The translations under genes and the position numbers were made by a program. DNA of 64,000 nucleotides from Takakia lepidozioides (taxonomy: Eukaryota > Streptophyta > Takakiopsida > Takakiales > Takakiaceae): NCBI GenBank assembly GCA_030704615.1, contig CM060733.1, forward strand, positions 30,318,001 through 30,382,000, given 5' to 3'. The notes under the pieces are model-generated. The model worked only from the letters and a program-made list of their open reading frames with translations, was not told where the DNA came from and ran no database searches. Position 1 is the stretch's first letter, and each line of letters opens with the position of its first letter. Positions 33,572-44,102 of this stretch are shown here, one piece after another.

Positions 33572-33583
33572 ATTGAGGGAGGG
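33572..33583 (+). promoter_or_regulatory. copia-M polypurine tract
   Basis: Purine run ending GAGGGAGGG directly before the LTR start TGTTAG; the expected plus-strand priming site. Confidence 0.8.
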
Positions 33584-34560
33584 TGTTAGCGGGTGAATGC
33601 AGGGTTGACTGGACCAAAATGGACGTTACCAGTACAGTTTTAGATGACTGCAATTGATGGTGTCATCAATTGAAATTGAATTAACTCATTAAAACCAGCA
33701 AATATATATGTCATTGGATTCCTAGCTTCAATACGCACCCATAGCAACTCTCCAATCATGAATCCGATAAGAAATGACTCCGCTATGGACTTTTGAACAC
33801 CGTCATTTTGGACTGTTACCGCAATGACTGGAATTACAATGGACTCAAGTTCTCATATGTGCCATTGGTGAATTCCATTGAAATTTGGACATAAGGTGGC
33901 CATTTTGGTCCACATCATAGGTATGTATTTGAAGTGGCAAAATCATTTGTCATTTGACTCATATGGACTAATATATGTAAAACAAATAGGCGTTTTTTGA
34001 AAAGTCCATAGTTCATCTTGTTTTTTGGATTTTGGGTGTCATTTGTTTTCTAAAAGTATAAAAACCTATAATCTTCAATGGCTAGGTGTCATATTGAAAT
34101 GTTTTTGTAAACTTTAATTTTTAGTTTTTCATAATTTCTCTAAATAATAGATTAAAATGTTTAATGAATTATATCTTTAATATTTGGGGTAGGATTCTTT
34201 ACTAAATATGTTCAATATACCATTATCTATCATTAAATTTTTTTGGGATAGTATCATCAACTTTTGTTTTTTGGTCGTGGACTTTCATGAGCAGGATATG
34301 CCGTTTTTGGTCCATTCAACCCTGCAACTGCCCTAGCTTTATGTTGAAGATAGGCTTTGCTAATTCTAGTAGATCAGTCCTCCCTTAAGTATCGGAGCTT
34401 TATGGCACCGAAACTGTTCTGTTTCTATCCCATAGTTAGATTACTTTGCCTTCATGGTTGTTGACTTTGGGCCATGGTCATGTAGTTAAATAGGTTAGTT
34501 CATGCTCTCTTTGTATTCAGGTCCAATGGATCCTTTGGAATAGTACTTGTGAGTTCAATA
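33584..34560 (+). repeat. copia-M 3' LTR, enlarged by a MITE
   Basis: Starts TGTTAGCGGG and ends GTGAGTTCAATA (CAACA in the other copy). Without the nested 721-bp MITE and its extra TGCA the LTR is about 252 bp. It shares long identical words with 16584-16725. Confidence 0.88.
33602..34322. mobile_element. MITE with GGGTTGA TIRs inside the copia-M LTR
   Basis: Termini GGGTTGACTGGACCAAAA and, inverted, GGGTTGAATGGACCAAAA. It is flanked by TGCA at 33598-33601 and 34323-34326. AT-rich, no gene, 721 bp. TIR plus a 4-bp duplication defines an insertion, but I cannot assign the superfamily. It is absent from the partner LTR. Confidence 0.8.
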
Positions 34561-35291
34561 GAACTAGCTCCTCATATGATACAACATGACCCACCACTAA
34601 ACCATGCCTCCACCATGCATGACTGAAACCAGTATGTTGGAAAAGGAGGAAATGTGTATTTTAAGTAATCAGTGAAGCCTGCAGTCTAAGTATGGGCTTG
34701 CGACTTTGAAGAATTGTACGTGGGCGCAGGTGTTCATGCAGATCTTTCCCAAGAGTTTCTGAAGAGGGACTGGTGCAGTTCGGTGAATCTGATGTAATCA
34801 CCGAGTAGTTGCAGCTTAGGCAGAGGCTGGGTAGACAGCAAAGCCAGCTAGGCAAGACAAGCTTAAGTTATGCTAGCCTAGACTAGGAAGGCTAGTACCT
34901 GTTGACTCCTTATATTATGGGAAGCTGAACTGATGTGTATTGCAGATAAATAAGGAGTTGAACCGGCAGGATGTTGTGATTTGTATGGTCGAGATCAGGA
35001 GTTCCCAAGATTAGAAAAAGCTCCAGCTTCAGTTCTCCCCAGAGGCCAACTGGGGAGAACTTGGGCAATAGAAGCGAGACAAGCTTCTAGAGCAGTGCAA
35101 ATTAGTTGCCTGGATACTAGGGCGCACACAGACTGTAATCGACGGTGATGTCGATATTGGACAAAAGCTTGTGTTCTCTTCGAAACAAAGATTAGTTTCA
35201 CAGCTCTTGTCACAGTCCGGATCTTTGACAACGTGGACGCTACAAACTTAGTGCTAATCTACGGAGATCAGCTTCAGTCCTAGGTTACAAT
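34561..35291. other. Upstream region of the B3 gene
   Basis: No supported coding sequence. It may contain the promoter and 5' UTR of the B3 gene; I can point to no specific site. Confidence 0.4.
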
Positions 35292-35516
35292 ATGGTAGCC
35301 CCCATAGAAGACAATGGCAGTAATGGTGTAGCTCAGGAGATTTTACCTCCAAGAAAAAGAGTACCTAACCAGGGATTTCTTTCTCAACGCAGGCCTGTGA
35401 CAGACCTGGAGAAGAGGAGGGCTCTGGAAAAAGCAAATGAACATGCCTTGCACCTTCCCAATCCCAACATTGTGCTAGTGATGACCAAGTCGTACGTTTA
35501 CTACGGATTCTTGCTG
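35292..35516 (+). CDS. B3-domain gene, exon 1
   Basis: Starts with ATG at 35292 and encodes a basic N-terminal region (LPPRKRVPNQGFLSQRRP, then DLEKRRALEKANEHA). It then opens the B3 fold with NPNIVLVMTKSYVYYGFLL, matching the first strand of plant B3 domains (V-x-M-x-x-S-x-V-x-x-G-F-x-L). A donor GTAAATTG follows at 35517 in phase 0. B3 proteins bind DNA in the plant nucleus and act as transcription regulators. The pattern is closest to the REM/VRN1-like group, by my reading only. Confidence 0.8.
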
Positions 35517-36532
35517 GTAAATTGCTGACCCTGTTAGACCTATAAGGATATGACAATGTCTCTGAGCGAATTGTCATTGACGGCTCTAGGTCGTCAAATA
35601 AATAAACGTTCACAGCCTGGACCAGGATCTCACAGTACAGCTGTGGGATAGAGGAAAGCAAGAACAAGAAGAAATTACCTCCACAGCAGACAAGGCCTAT
35701 GAGACATATTTGCTACAATATTCAGTACTACTTAGCATTCCAGGAATGCCCCTCAGGAGTTCTCTTATGAGCTCCTATAAAGAATGCACTCCCATAAGCT
35801 ATAGACAATTGATCCGAGTTTTCCAGCTATCCTCTAGAATTCCCTTCACACAAGCAACAATCTTCTGTGTGTGATTCGCCCACTAACTAGACCCCAAAAG
35901 GGCCTGGATTTTGGCTCAGCCTCGAGATTTTCAAAGTTGGTAAACAGAGGTTCAGGAACAAATCCCTTGATGGATTTGAAGAGGGTGTCTCTCTGGTGAG
36001 AGTACCCAGGAAAATGAATCAGGTAAGTGGATATTTTCTTCAGGTTGCCCAACCAACGGGTACTTACAGTCCGCCTTTCCTCTCCGCGTCTGTTTGCTGT
36101 TCAAAGGTAGGCTACCCGCCCTGAGTTTGAATTTCAATCCTATTTCAATCTAGTACCGAGAGTGGGTAAACGCTTGAGATCATCCATGATGGCCTCACCC
36201 ATGTAACAGACTGGAAACAGGTTCACCTGGGGAAGTTTTTCTGGCTAACTTCATTTCCATGATCAGACAATTTCCTGGCAGAAGACATGACTTCGGAAAC
36301 TTCAGCCTCTAAGTCAGATCTATCCAGCAGGGTCATGGCAAAGAAGTGAGCACTAGCAATAGGCTTGGGAGGTCCTCATCCACGGACTCTTCGCATACGA
36401 CATTGACCCGATGGAAACATGACTCCTAGAGATGGTTGTGGAATGAAATTCAGCCCCAACAGCCCGCATATAGACAGGCAATCAGAGACAACAAAATTCA
36501 ACTTAAGACCCTAAGGAATTGATGTGATGCAG

Positions 36533-37045
36533 GCACTACCTAGAAAATTTGTCAAAGAATGGCTGCCCTCGCAAAAGACGCCAATGACATTACTAGATGC
36601 TGCTGGGAAGAATTACACGGTCACATATATTCATAGTACTAGAATTAAAGGTGCATTCAGTGGGGGCTGGAAAGGTTTCGCGGCCGACCATAAGCTGGAG
36701 GACGGAGATGTGTGCGTGTTTGAGATGATCGAGAGAACGTACTTCGCATTTCAAGTTCACATTTTCAGGGTGGTGGATGGGGATATTGAGACTCCAGCAA
36801 AGGGAGATGGAGGGGCGGTGGCCATTACAACGAGACAGCTACCGTCAGAATACTCCAAAAGAAACAATCCCACTTGCATTGTGGCGAAGCGCTACTTTCG
36901 TGCTGCATACCCTTCATGTGGAACTGGCGACGCACCGCCTGCCTGCGTTACCTGTAGACCTGCTGTACTATTCATCGCTAAGATGTCTGGATATTTTGCT
37001 GGATGTAGGACCGCTACAAGAAATTTCCCAGTACCATATATGTGA
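36533..37045 (+). CDS. B3-domain gene, exon 2
   Basis: After a 1016-bp intron (35517-36532, acceptor GATGCAG) the same phase continues: ALPRKFVKEWLP, then LLDAAGKNYTVTYIHSTRIK, SGGWKGFAADHKLEDGDVCV and FEMIERTYFAFQVHIFRV. These are the remaining strands of one B3 domain, with the typical GW-x-x-F and L-x-x-GD-x-C-x-F motifs. Beyond HIFRV the frame runs about 90 more residues of unremarkable sequence to a stop at 37045, part of which may be intron. Frame and splice sites are intact. This is the only clear non-transposon gene in the window. Confidence 0.82.
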   Translation, partial: ALPRKFVKEWLPSQKTPMTLLDAAGKNYTVTYIHSTRIKGAFSGGWKGFAADHKLEDGDVCVFEMIERTYFAFQVHIFRVVDGDIETPAKGDGGAVAITTRQLPSEYSKRNNPTCIVAKRYFRAAYPSCGTGDAPPACVTCRPAVLFIAKMSGYFAGCRTATRNFPVPYM

Positions 37046-40000
37046 GGGGAAGTCAACTTGCCACCAAGCCAACTACAAGCACAATCGCCCAGAGAAATGG
37101 CCCCCCTTCCATGATGGGGGGGGGCGATCCTCCACTTTTCTCTTTACACCTGCACTATTGCTATAGTTCATCACTACACTCTTGAACTTTTCCTTTTTGG
37201 GTATGGGCCCACTCCTTGAAATCTTCCCACACCGGATACGGTAGGTGGAAGATCGGCGCCCTGAACACATCTTTCTTGAACTTATCTCTACAAATTGCGT
37301 GCGTGAACTTCCAGTGAGTGAACAACCTGAGGTATATGGCAGTGAACAAATATCAATAATGTTGAACAATTTCGTGTATTCAATTACGTTTCTCAAATTA
37401 TGTACTTTTAGTATGAAAGTATATTCACTGGGTGAGACGCCAAGAGCGTATTGTATATCCCGCTCTCTTGGAAGATTTATCATGCAGCTAATAAAGAGAG
37501 TAGCTAGGAAGAGACCTAACGAGATAGTTCGTGACCTGATCCGCTTGAAGAAGCCTTAGCAGCAGCCGACTGTGCCATGCTCCCTTTCTGTACAGTCCCA
37601 GTGGCACGGGCCTGTTCCGACCGCATCCTGGCGGCTGCAGCGGCCTGCGGATTGTATTCTGGAAGCCGCATCCTGCGTCATTGGGCTTTTGTCCCCACCT
37701 GCCCAGAAATAACAAATTAGGCTTGTAATTCTGTAGGCTGAGAGCACCAAAACTGGACTTCTGCATAAAAGGGGGGCCACTAGCTTATAGAGCTCCGATT
37801 TACCTCCACAGCTAGCTGTTAGTTTCAACAAAACAATCCGAGGTCAGACAGTTATAGTTAAAACGCAGTCAACGCTAGAAGTTTATCCATCAGAGCCTAA
37901 TTGGACTGTGCAATCGAGAGGCAATCGATCGGCCTTTTCCACGCTTGCTTACTGAATGTCTGACTCGATACTTGCATGCATGTTATATTACATACTAGAT
38001 AATATCTTGACAAGTTGGGTTGATTTCTTCTGAATTCATTTGGCTTCTCGTGGATCCCCTGTGATAAGATCAAGCTCCTTGGATCGGAGCCTTGCAAGCT
38101 TTGCATGACTGCCACACTTCATCCTATCAGTTAAGATTCAAGAAAATTCGGAAGAAGTATGAGGATTCCAACCTCCCATATCCTGCTAGATTCAGTGAAT
38201 TTTGCTGTACATACAGATGGCTTCACGAACCGCCCACACTTATACTGCAGCCCTTCCGTTTCTCAAAACTTAGGAATTCAGAAAACGAACTGTTTGTACG
38301 GACAACAGAACTAGAATATGGATCTCTTTCTCCCACACAAAGCGACAAAACTCAATCTTCCCCGATGTAAACATAGATCACAGCAATCAATTTGACAATT
38401 CATTAAATTCTGGAAAACCACCACTGGGCGTGTGGTCGGGCTAGGGGTTGAACCTAGGATCTCTCCCGTTCCGGTGGGGTGCTCTACCACTAAGCTACCT
38501 GTCCCGTTCTATCTTCAAAGTGTCGTGCAAGGGCTATAACCTTGACACTCCAACACTCCCCTCTCAAGGCATAGCCCTTATAGCTAATGCTCGTTTTTAA
38601 ATTATAGATTCATGTAGGAAATAATAGTTTACGACTATCCTTCACTAGTTTAAGAGGCCCCAAAAACACAATAAAAGAAGAGCAGGCTCCTCTTGTTCTT
38701 CAATCTAGTCTCATTTCCTTGTTTTGGCCTCTTGCTTGTGTAGTTAGTTTTGAGCTTGAGGGAGCTAGTTCCTAAAGAGTTGAGCTTGTGACTCTCTAGT
38801 ATTAGAAGCAAGCATAGTGAGAGCAGGATAGTCCTAGCTCAAGGCCTTGTGGCCATTTGAGGCAAGAAGTAGAGGAAGCACTCCATGAAGTGGGAAACTT
38901 GATGACGAATATGAGTGCCGGAGGAGGACCAGGCTTGAGTACCATTCTACCGAGCGATTTAGTGCATCCCAAGCACCACTTGTTTCAGCACCATACATTC
39001 TTGACATTTGAATTCATTCATTTCATTTCATTTGTTGTTCAAGCTTTGTCTAAGAATGGACCTTATAAGCATTGTTTGCTAAAAATCTATAAAAACTAAA
39101 CCTCTTTCAAAGAGGATGTGTGTGCATCTCTATGTACATGTGTGAAGAGCACAGGTGTGAAGCCCCAAGAGACAGGGCCTTAGGAATCTAACCCAATTAC
39201 GTCATGGAAGTGAGGGTAGATGTCCATTATTATGTTTAAGGAGAGGGCGAGCTTGCATGAAGTGGCGAAGCTCTTGTCAAATTTCCCTTGATCAACCGTT
39301 AGTACTTTGTCTATCCTAGGCTGCAGCGGAAGAGAAAACCAAGAATAGACAATAAATTTGTGCATGAAACTTATTGTATTCTAGTGTTGATTTTGCCCAA
39401 GCACAGTAGGAAATATCATCCCTTTGGAGTTCATATGTCGTCTCGTTTCCTGCACTTCAATATCCTGGCATTCCATTTGCTGAAGAACGTTCAATGAGTG
39501 CCACTTAGTTAGTCTTGACCTGAAGAGATCAGTTATCATCTACTGATGCTTGGGTCATGACTAATGCATTTCTTAATACATGACATGCAAGGGAGTTATA
39601 TCTAGAAAGCTTCAGCTCTACTAATTATATGAGGTATGTGAACTATTGGCAATTTTACTTGCTTCATGGATCATACTTCTCTCCACTAGGCATTGCTATT
39701 GCATATAATTTTCTGATCTTAATATCAGTAAAGAGTTAGTCCATTAATCAGGGACCAAATCAGATTACTCTATGTCATATTTCTTGCCTCTACTCTATGC
39801 CTCTATAGTAAATCAGTTAATATAATACTAGTCTAGCTAATTGTTAAATCCATTTATCTATGCTGAAAACATCTTGCATATAATCTGATGATGTTATTAT
39901 TCTAAGTACAAACAGCCCTCATCATTGGTGCTAGTGAAGAAATAGATCCTAGTAATTCTATGAGATTAGTCTAGTACATAGTGAAAGAAATAAATAACAA

Positions 40001-40660
40001 AGCTTAGTCTAAATTCCCCATTCTCCCATGACCATGAGACTCCAAGGCATAGATCAAAATCATCACTATATATTCAGCCAAACAGGCCTAATACACCAGC
40101 CTACTCACTAGTTATGAAAACAACAAGGCACACTACATGCTTACACCTTCCTCGCTTCTCAATCCACTCCAAGTGTCATATGTAAACTGGTGCTATCTTC
40201 TTCCTAGAGCTCTCATTTATACGTGCTCACTCTCCTTCTTCACCACACAACACCACTGACTGCCCACATGGGCTCATAATATACTACAAACAGAGAATTT
40301 AAATCAGATTCTTCATCGTGGAATGTCATGACAAGGCCGGGTATTATCCCCCTTTGCCTTATCCCCACCTAAACATAAAATTGCGGCTACATTAATTCCT
40401 TATCTCCTCGATCTTAGTTTGGTCTCAGACCATCCCTTTGCCCATACGGTGCGCCGATCATAACTTAATTCGCCATTTTTAGGATTCAAATAGTCAACCT
40501 GTCAATTAAATTCCTTTGTCAAATTTTCATCCATGATTTCACTTTTCAACCCCTACTTCCATCCGTTGACAAACAGATGAATGTATTTCAAGATTTTGTT
40601 TTCATCCTCTTCTCCATCCGTTGTATGAATTTCACTTGTTTCTCCATCTGTTCTCCATTT
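37046..40660. other. Mostly non-coding region between B3 and FCP1-like genes
   Basis: Two minus-strand stretches look protein-like but cannot be assigned: about 37555-37690 (Ala/Ser-rich, PQAAAAARMRSEQARATG) and about 37160-37340 (VFRAPIFHLPYPVWEDFKEW). They could be exons of a small gene. A tRNA-like sequence is at 38447-38515. From 38520 to 40560 I see AT-rich sequence and no gene. Confidence 0.35.
38447..38515 (-). ncRNA. tRNA-like sequence (tRNA-derived repeat rather than a tRNA gene)
   Basis: The minus strand has an A-box (TAGCTTAGTGGTAGAGCA), a T-arm with a 5-bp stem and TTCAACC loop (B-box GGTTCAACCCC) and an anticodon-like loop CCGGAAC. The acceptor ends do not pair well and position 33 is C, not U. 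I favour a tRNA-derived SINE head or tRNA pseudogene. Confidence 0.5.
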
Positions 40661-41113
40661 TCATCCATAAGCACCATCCCACTGAAACACAAGATTAGGC
40701 CGGCCACGGAAAATCCACTCCACAACAGGTTGGAAGTTGCGAAGTGTCATGCAAGACCACACTGCCACCTCAAAGTGCGCAAAACACTTGTTCAAAAAAT
40801 CAATGCAGCCAGGCCTCATCAACACCATTTTACTGCCACAGGTTCTGCCAACAAAGCCATCTGGAATATACCCTACAGCACTACCAACATGTACGCACTC
40901 ACAAAGCAAGCCATCTACATCTAGAATCAGTAAATGTTTTGCACTGGTCGGATCTCTGTCCTTCTTCTTCAACAAATAATGGGGAGTGGTAGGGACAACC
41001 TGAGGGGAACCAAGATCAATTGCACAATCATCCCCCTTCATGCCCAGTGATTCTCCAGCTGCCTCTGAATCAAGGCATGCTACGTTTGACATGGGATCCA
41101 TGAAGCCAGACAC
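40661..41113 (-). CDS. FCP1/NIF-type HAD phosphatase-like exon
   Basis: Encodes LLILDVDGLLCECVHVG, with the DxDG nucleophile motif of the FCP1/SCP (NLI-interacting factor) branch of HAD phosphatases, then MRPGCIDFLNKCFAHFEVAV, WSCMTLRNFQPVVEWIF and LVFQWDGAYG. Family members dephosphorylate phosphoserine in proteins such as the RNA polymerase II tail. Only the N-terminal half of the domain is in this exon; the end at FQWDG is probably a splice point, and I could not find the next exon. It is the 3'-most recognisable part of the minus-strand gene that begins near 63.3 kb. Confidence 0.7.
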   Translation of the reverse strand: MSGFMDPMSNVACLDSEAAGESLGMKGDDCAIDLGSPQVVPTTPHYLLKKKDRDPTSAKHLLILDVDGLLCECVHVGSAVGYIPDGFVGRTCGSKMVLMRPGCIDFLNKCFAHFEVAVWSCMTLRNFQPVVEWIFRGRPNLVFQWDGAYG

Positions 41114-41505
41114 AGGTAGGGATCCTTCAGCATGCCAGGTAATTTGTCTGCGTCCTCATTTCCCGTGCCATCGCAGGGGGAATTGCTCACCTGCAATTGA
41201 TCATGACAGACATGGGGGGGAGACAACACTGATGGAACTGCAGGGGGTGTCTCGAGGTTGTCCTCTAGGCGCCTGGATGTGCGAGCTGCGTCTATGCACT
41301 CGCTGGTTGCTGCAGATGTCCCCACAGCCGAAGACATTGATATAGAGATGCCAAACTTGTTGGCTATCGCTTTTTGGTAAAGCATCATCTGCGAGACACA
41401 AGCCTCCAAATCGATGATGTCTTCTCGCTGACTTGTGGTTTCTCTTCCTAGCTCCTCGACTTTGCGCACAATACTACAATAGCCCTCACTTGCCGCCTGC
41501 CAACA
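41080..41505 (-). CDS. Coiled-coil exon upstream of the FCP1-like exon
   Basis: Follows an acceptor (TTGGCAG/GC near 41500) and reads SIVRKVEELGRETTSQREDI, IDLEACVSQMMLYQKAIANK, then a Ser/Thr/Pro-rich linker. Such heptad-like sequence often follows Transposase_24-type domains in plant En/Spm-related ORFs. It overlaps the FCP1-like frame at 41080-41113 in another frame, so a small intron or frame change lies there. Confidence 0.55.
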   Translation of the reverse strand, partial: CWQAASEGYCSIVRKVEELGRETTSQREDIIDLEACVSQMMLYQKAIANKFGISISMSSAVGTSAATSECIDAARTSRRLEDNLETPPAVPSVLSPPHVCHDQLQVSNSPCDGTGNEDADKLPGMLKDPYLCLASWIPCQT

Positions 41506-41692
41506 ACAACACTATTGAATGAGAAAAAAAAAATCACCACAACCACGATGTTGCATGCAAATAAATGTTGTCATGAAGTGGAGGTTTAAGGGAATCCTGT
41601 GCAATCGAATGGATCCGCTCACACATCCTAATGGGTGCACACCATTGATATATGCAGACTCATTTGCAACTGAGTTGAGATTTACAAAGAAC

Positions 41693-41781
41693 TCACCATT
41701 CTCTCTGATGTCATTGTTTTGCTCACAGACAACTCCTGGATGTCTTGCAGCTCGACTGATCGCCCGCAATGGGCTTCCTGC
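41693..41781 (-). CDS. Short probable exon (coiled-coil)
   Basis: Minus-strand EAHCGRSVELQDIQELSVSK then TMTSERM, bounded by an acceptor-like CAG and a donor GTGAGTTC. In character it continues directly into the coiled-coil exon at 41505. A further possible exon is at about 41975-42085 (LYNVIGKLKELMGQDKACM). Confidence 0.45.
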
Positions 41782-42698
41782 AAATCAGCCAGCAAAGTCA
41801 AAATGCAGCCACGTACTGAACGACAATTTACTAACATGACATGATATAACATCCTGAGACAATGAAAGCCTTCACGCAATGACACAAACCTACCATATCA
41901 AACTTGCAAGATGTCTAGGAGCATTCAAAAACCACCTAGACAGAGAGAGACCCTCTCATTTGGTACAAGACACTTTCTTTTCTTCTTTCATGCATGCCTT
42001 ATCCTGTCCCATAAGCTCTTTGAGCTTTCCAATGACGTTGTAAAGTATCCTGACATTTGGGTCAGATGTCAGCGCCAGCTGAAATACCAAATACCTTAAG
42101 ATGATCCACTCTATTTCGCAGAAGAAAGACCATCTTGTGAAACAAATCAAATACCTGCAATATCGAGCAAAAGAGATTCTCAATGAAACAAATATTAGGC
42201 AGGCAGCACTGAGCATGGTAGATGAAGGTGATTTGGAGGCTGAAGTGGCTAAGGGCAAGTTGGAAGCACATTAATTGTTCCAGCAAAATCAGGTTAGGCA
42301 TTAAACTTCCCTGAACGCGTCGGTCTGAAAAAGGCGAGGACCTTAAGGATGGCCTGAAGGGCCACTACAACAGATCGCGGTAGTTATGACTGCCAAACCG
42401 TGGTAGTCATGGTTTTCATGACTTTGACCATGACTGTACCTTGTTTTTATATGAAATTGACCTCCCGCAGTCGTTCATACGACTGTAGTCATAAATAGTC
42501 GTCTGTATGACTACATGGCTCCGGAATGGGCGGAAGATTGGTCAACGGCAATTGACCAGATTTAGCTCACCATTCATAGTCATTTCCATGACTACAATGT
42601 ACATGGATGAGGATACATAGTCATGATGACTGCTGGGGATTTTGTAATTTGGTGTGTATAATACAATTAAAACACCATATGATCATATGAATGACTAA

Positions 42699-42770
42699 TG
42701 GGTGTATTGGTTAACAGGTAGTGAACTATAACTCTTATAGTAAAGAGGTTGCAGGTTCAAACTCTTCTAA
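42699..42770 (+). ncRNA. tRNA-like Pol III promoter within the CACTA element
   Basis: TGGTTAACAGGTAGTGAAC followed by GAGGTTGCAGGTTCAAACTC resembles the A- and B-box regions of a tRNA-derived SINE. No target duplication was found. Confidence 0.35.
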
Positions 42771-42914
42771 GTACAATCAAATGGATAAGATGGCCCTAGG
42801 TGAGCTAGGGATAACACGTGGTACCCTAGATGGATTGCCACGTGGTTTTTTCATTATTATAAAATGCATTATGCCACATGGCACAACGCGGTGCGACGCG
42901 GCATTTGACATATG

Positions 42915-42946
<32 letters not shown>

Positions 42947-43011
42947 TTGTAAATCAATTGCTTCTCGCCACGTGGCACGGCAGCGGCGGCTGCAGTATGC
43001 TATATATGACT

Positions 43012-44064
43012 TATCGCGCGGCTTTTACTCACCCATCCCTTCGCTATCCGAGGCGGAAACTCCAAGATAGAAGAGTTGGAAATCTCTAAGTACTCAGCCC
43101 GCTCAGAACAATCAGTCATGACCTACAGCTAGTGTATCATGGGGGTGTTTCCTATTTGTTTTCATTTCCGCATTCATGTTAGCTACCTGGTTATTGATAA
43201 TTAAGTATCAGTTTGCTTCATCAATCTATCGGATTCTATCAACTCATCCATTCATTCCACAGCTTCACTCAGATCTCTCTACACAGTGTGATTGTATCGT
43301 ATAAGTATCAGATTATGATTTATCAGGTATCAGGCCGAAGCCATTGTGTCTCATATCTGTTCTACAATATCACTACAGCTTTGCATATAACAAGCATCTA
43401 CTAATCATCTCTCCTCCTTCACCGTGCTCTCCATGCTTGCTTCCGTTCCTGCTCTCCGCCCGATCCCCTCTCATGCATGACCAAGAAGTCCTCCCCCTCA
43501 AGTGCTTCCAAGAATCCCCCTTCTCAGTCCTTGCTTCTCCCTTTATCTTCTTACCCGTGGCTCTAACCGTTTCCCTCACTAACCGTCGTCCGTGAACTAA
43601 CATGTTCCATTAGCAGGTGTTGTTCCCCACAGTCATTCCCTGTCCTGCTCTCCGTTCCCTATGGTCGTGACAGTTGTGTCAAGCTGTGACTGGCTGTGCG
43701 ACTGTGTTTGGCTGTGTCGGGCTGAGACTGGCTGTGTGGCTGTGTCGGCTGAGACTGGCTGTGTGGCTGTGTCGGCTGTGACGGGCTGTGTTGGCTGTGA
43801 TGGCTATGTCGGGCTGTGACGAGCTGTGCTGACTGTGTCTGGCTGTGTCGGCTGTGACGGGCTGTGTTGCTGTGTCGGCTGTGACGACTATGACGGGCTG
43901 TGTTGGCTGTGACGGGCTGTGTTGGACTGTGACGGACTGTGTAACCCCCCTTTACAGTGCGTTGTTGTCACCCCTAAGGCTCCTGTTGGTCTCAGTCTGT
44001 GCAAAAATTAAGGGTACCCTACAGATCCCGTATAAGTGTCTAAGTCCCAGACAGTCCTCTAACA
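43012..44064 (-). repeat. gypsy-B 3' LTR (1053 bp)
   Basis: Starts TATCGCGCGG (TGTCGCGCGG in the other copy) and ends CCTCTAACA. Nearly identical to 59786-60757 except for the length of the internal GGCTGTG repeat and small indels. Confidence 0.92.
43672..43945. repeat. GGCTGTGACGGGCTGTG minisatellite in the LTR
   Basis: About 20 variable GGCTGTG units. The matching stretch in the other LTR (60430-60640) is shorter. A relative (TGTGATAGGCTGTG) lies in the pol tail at 45870-46080. Confidence 0.85.
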
Positions 44065-44081
44065 TTACCCCTTCCCCTCTC
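44065..44081 (-). promoter_or_regulatory. gypsy-B polypurine tract
   Basis: The minus strand reads GAGAGGGGAAGGGG just before the 3' LTR. Confidence 0.8.
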
Positions 44082-44102
44082 AAAAAACCGTGTCCTCACG
44101 GT

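Larger units (their letters stand above)
32446..34560 (+). mobile_element. copia-M, 3' half (plus strand)
   Basis: Begins in the middle of reverse transcriptase exactly where the minus-strand half at 13131 ends, and continues through RNase H, a polypurine tract and the 3' LTR. It is followed by GAACT (34561-34565), the same five bases that flank the other half. It is therefore the displaced partner of 13131-16725. Confidence 0.88.

Noticed and set aside
38447-38515. Functional tRNA gene (loop GGA, would be tRNA-Ser)
   Set aside because: Acceptor stem does not pair, the base before the anticodon is C rather than U, and there is no long variable arm as needed for tRNA-Ser.
42305-43011. Possible plus-strand gene at 42721-43089
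   Set aside because: The frame crosses from the CACTA element into the gypsy-B LTR and has simple TTTTTA repeats; no domain.
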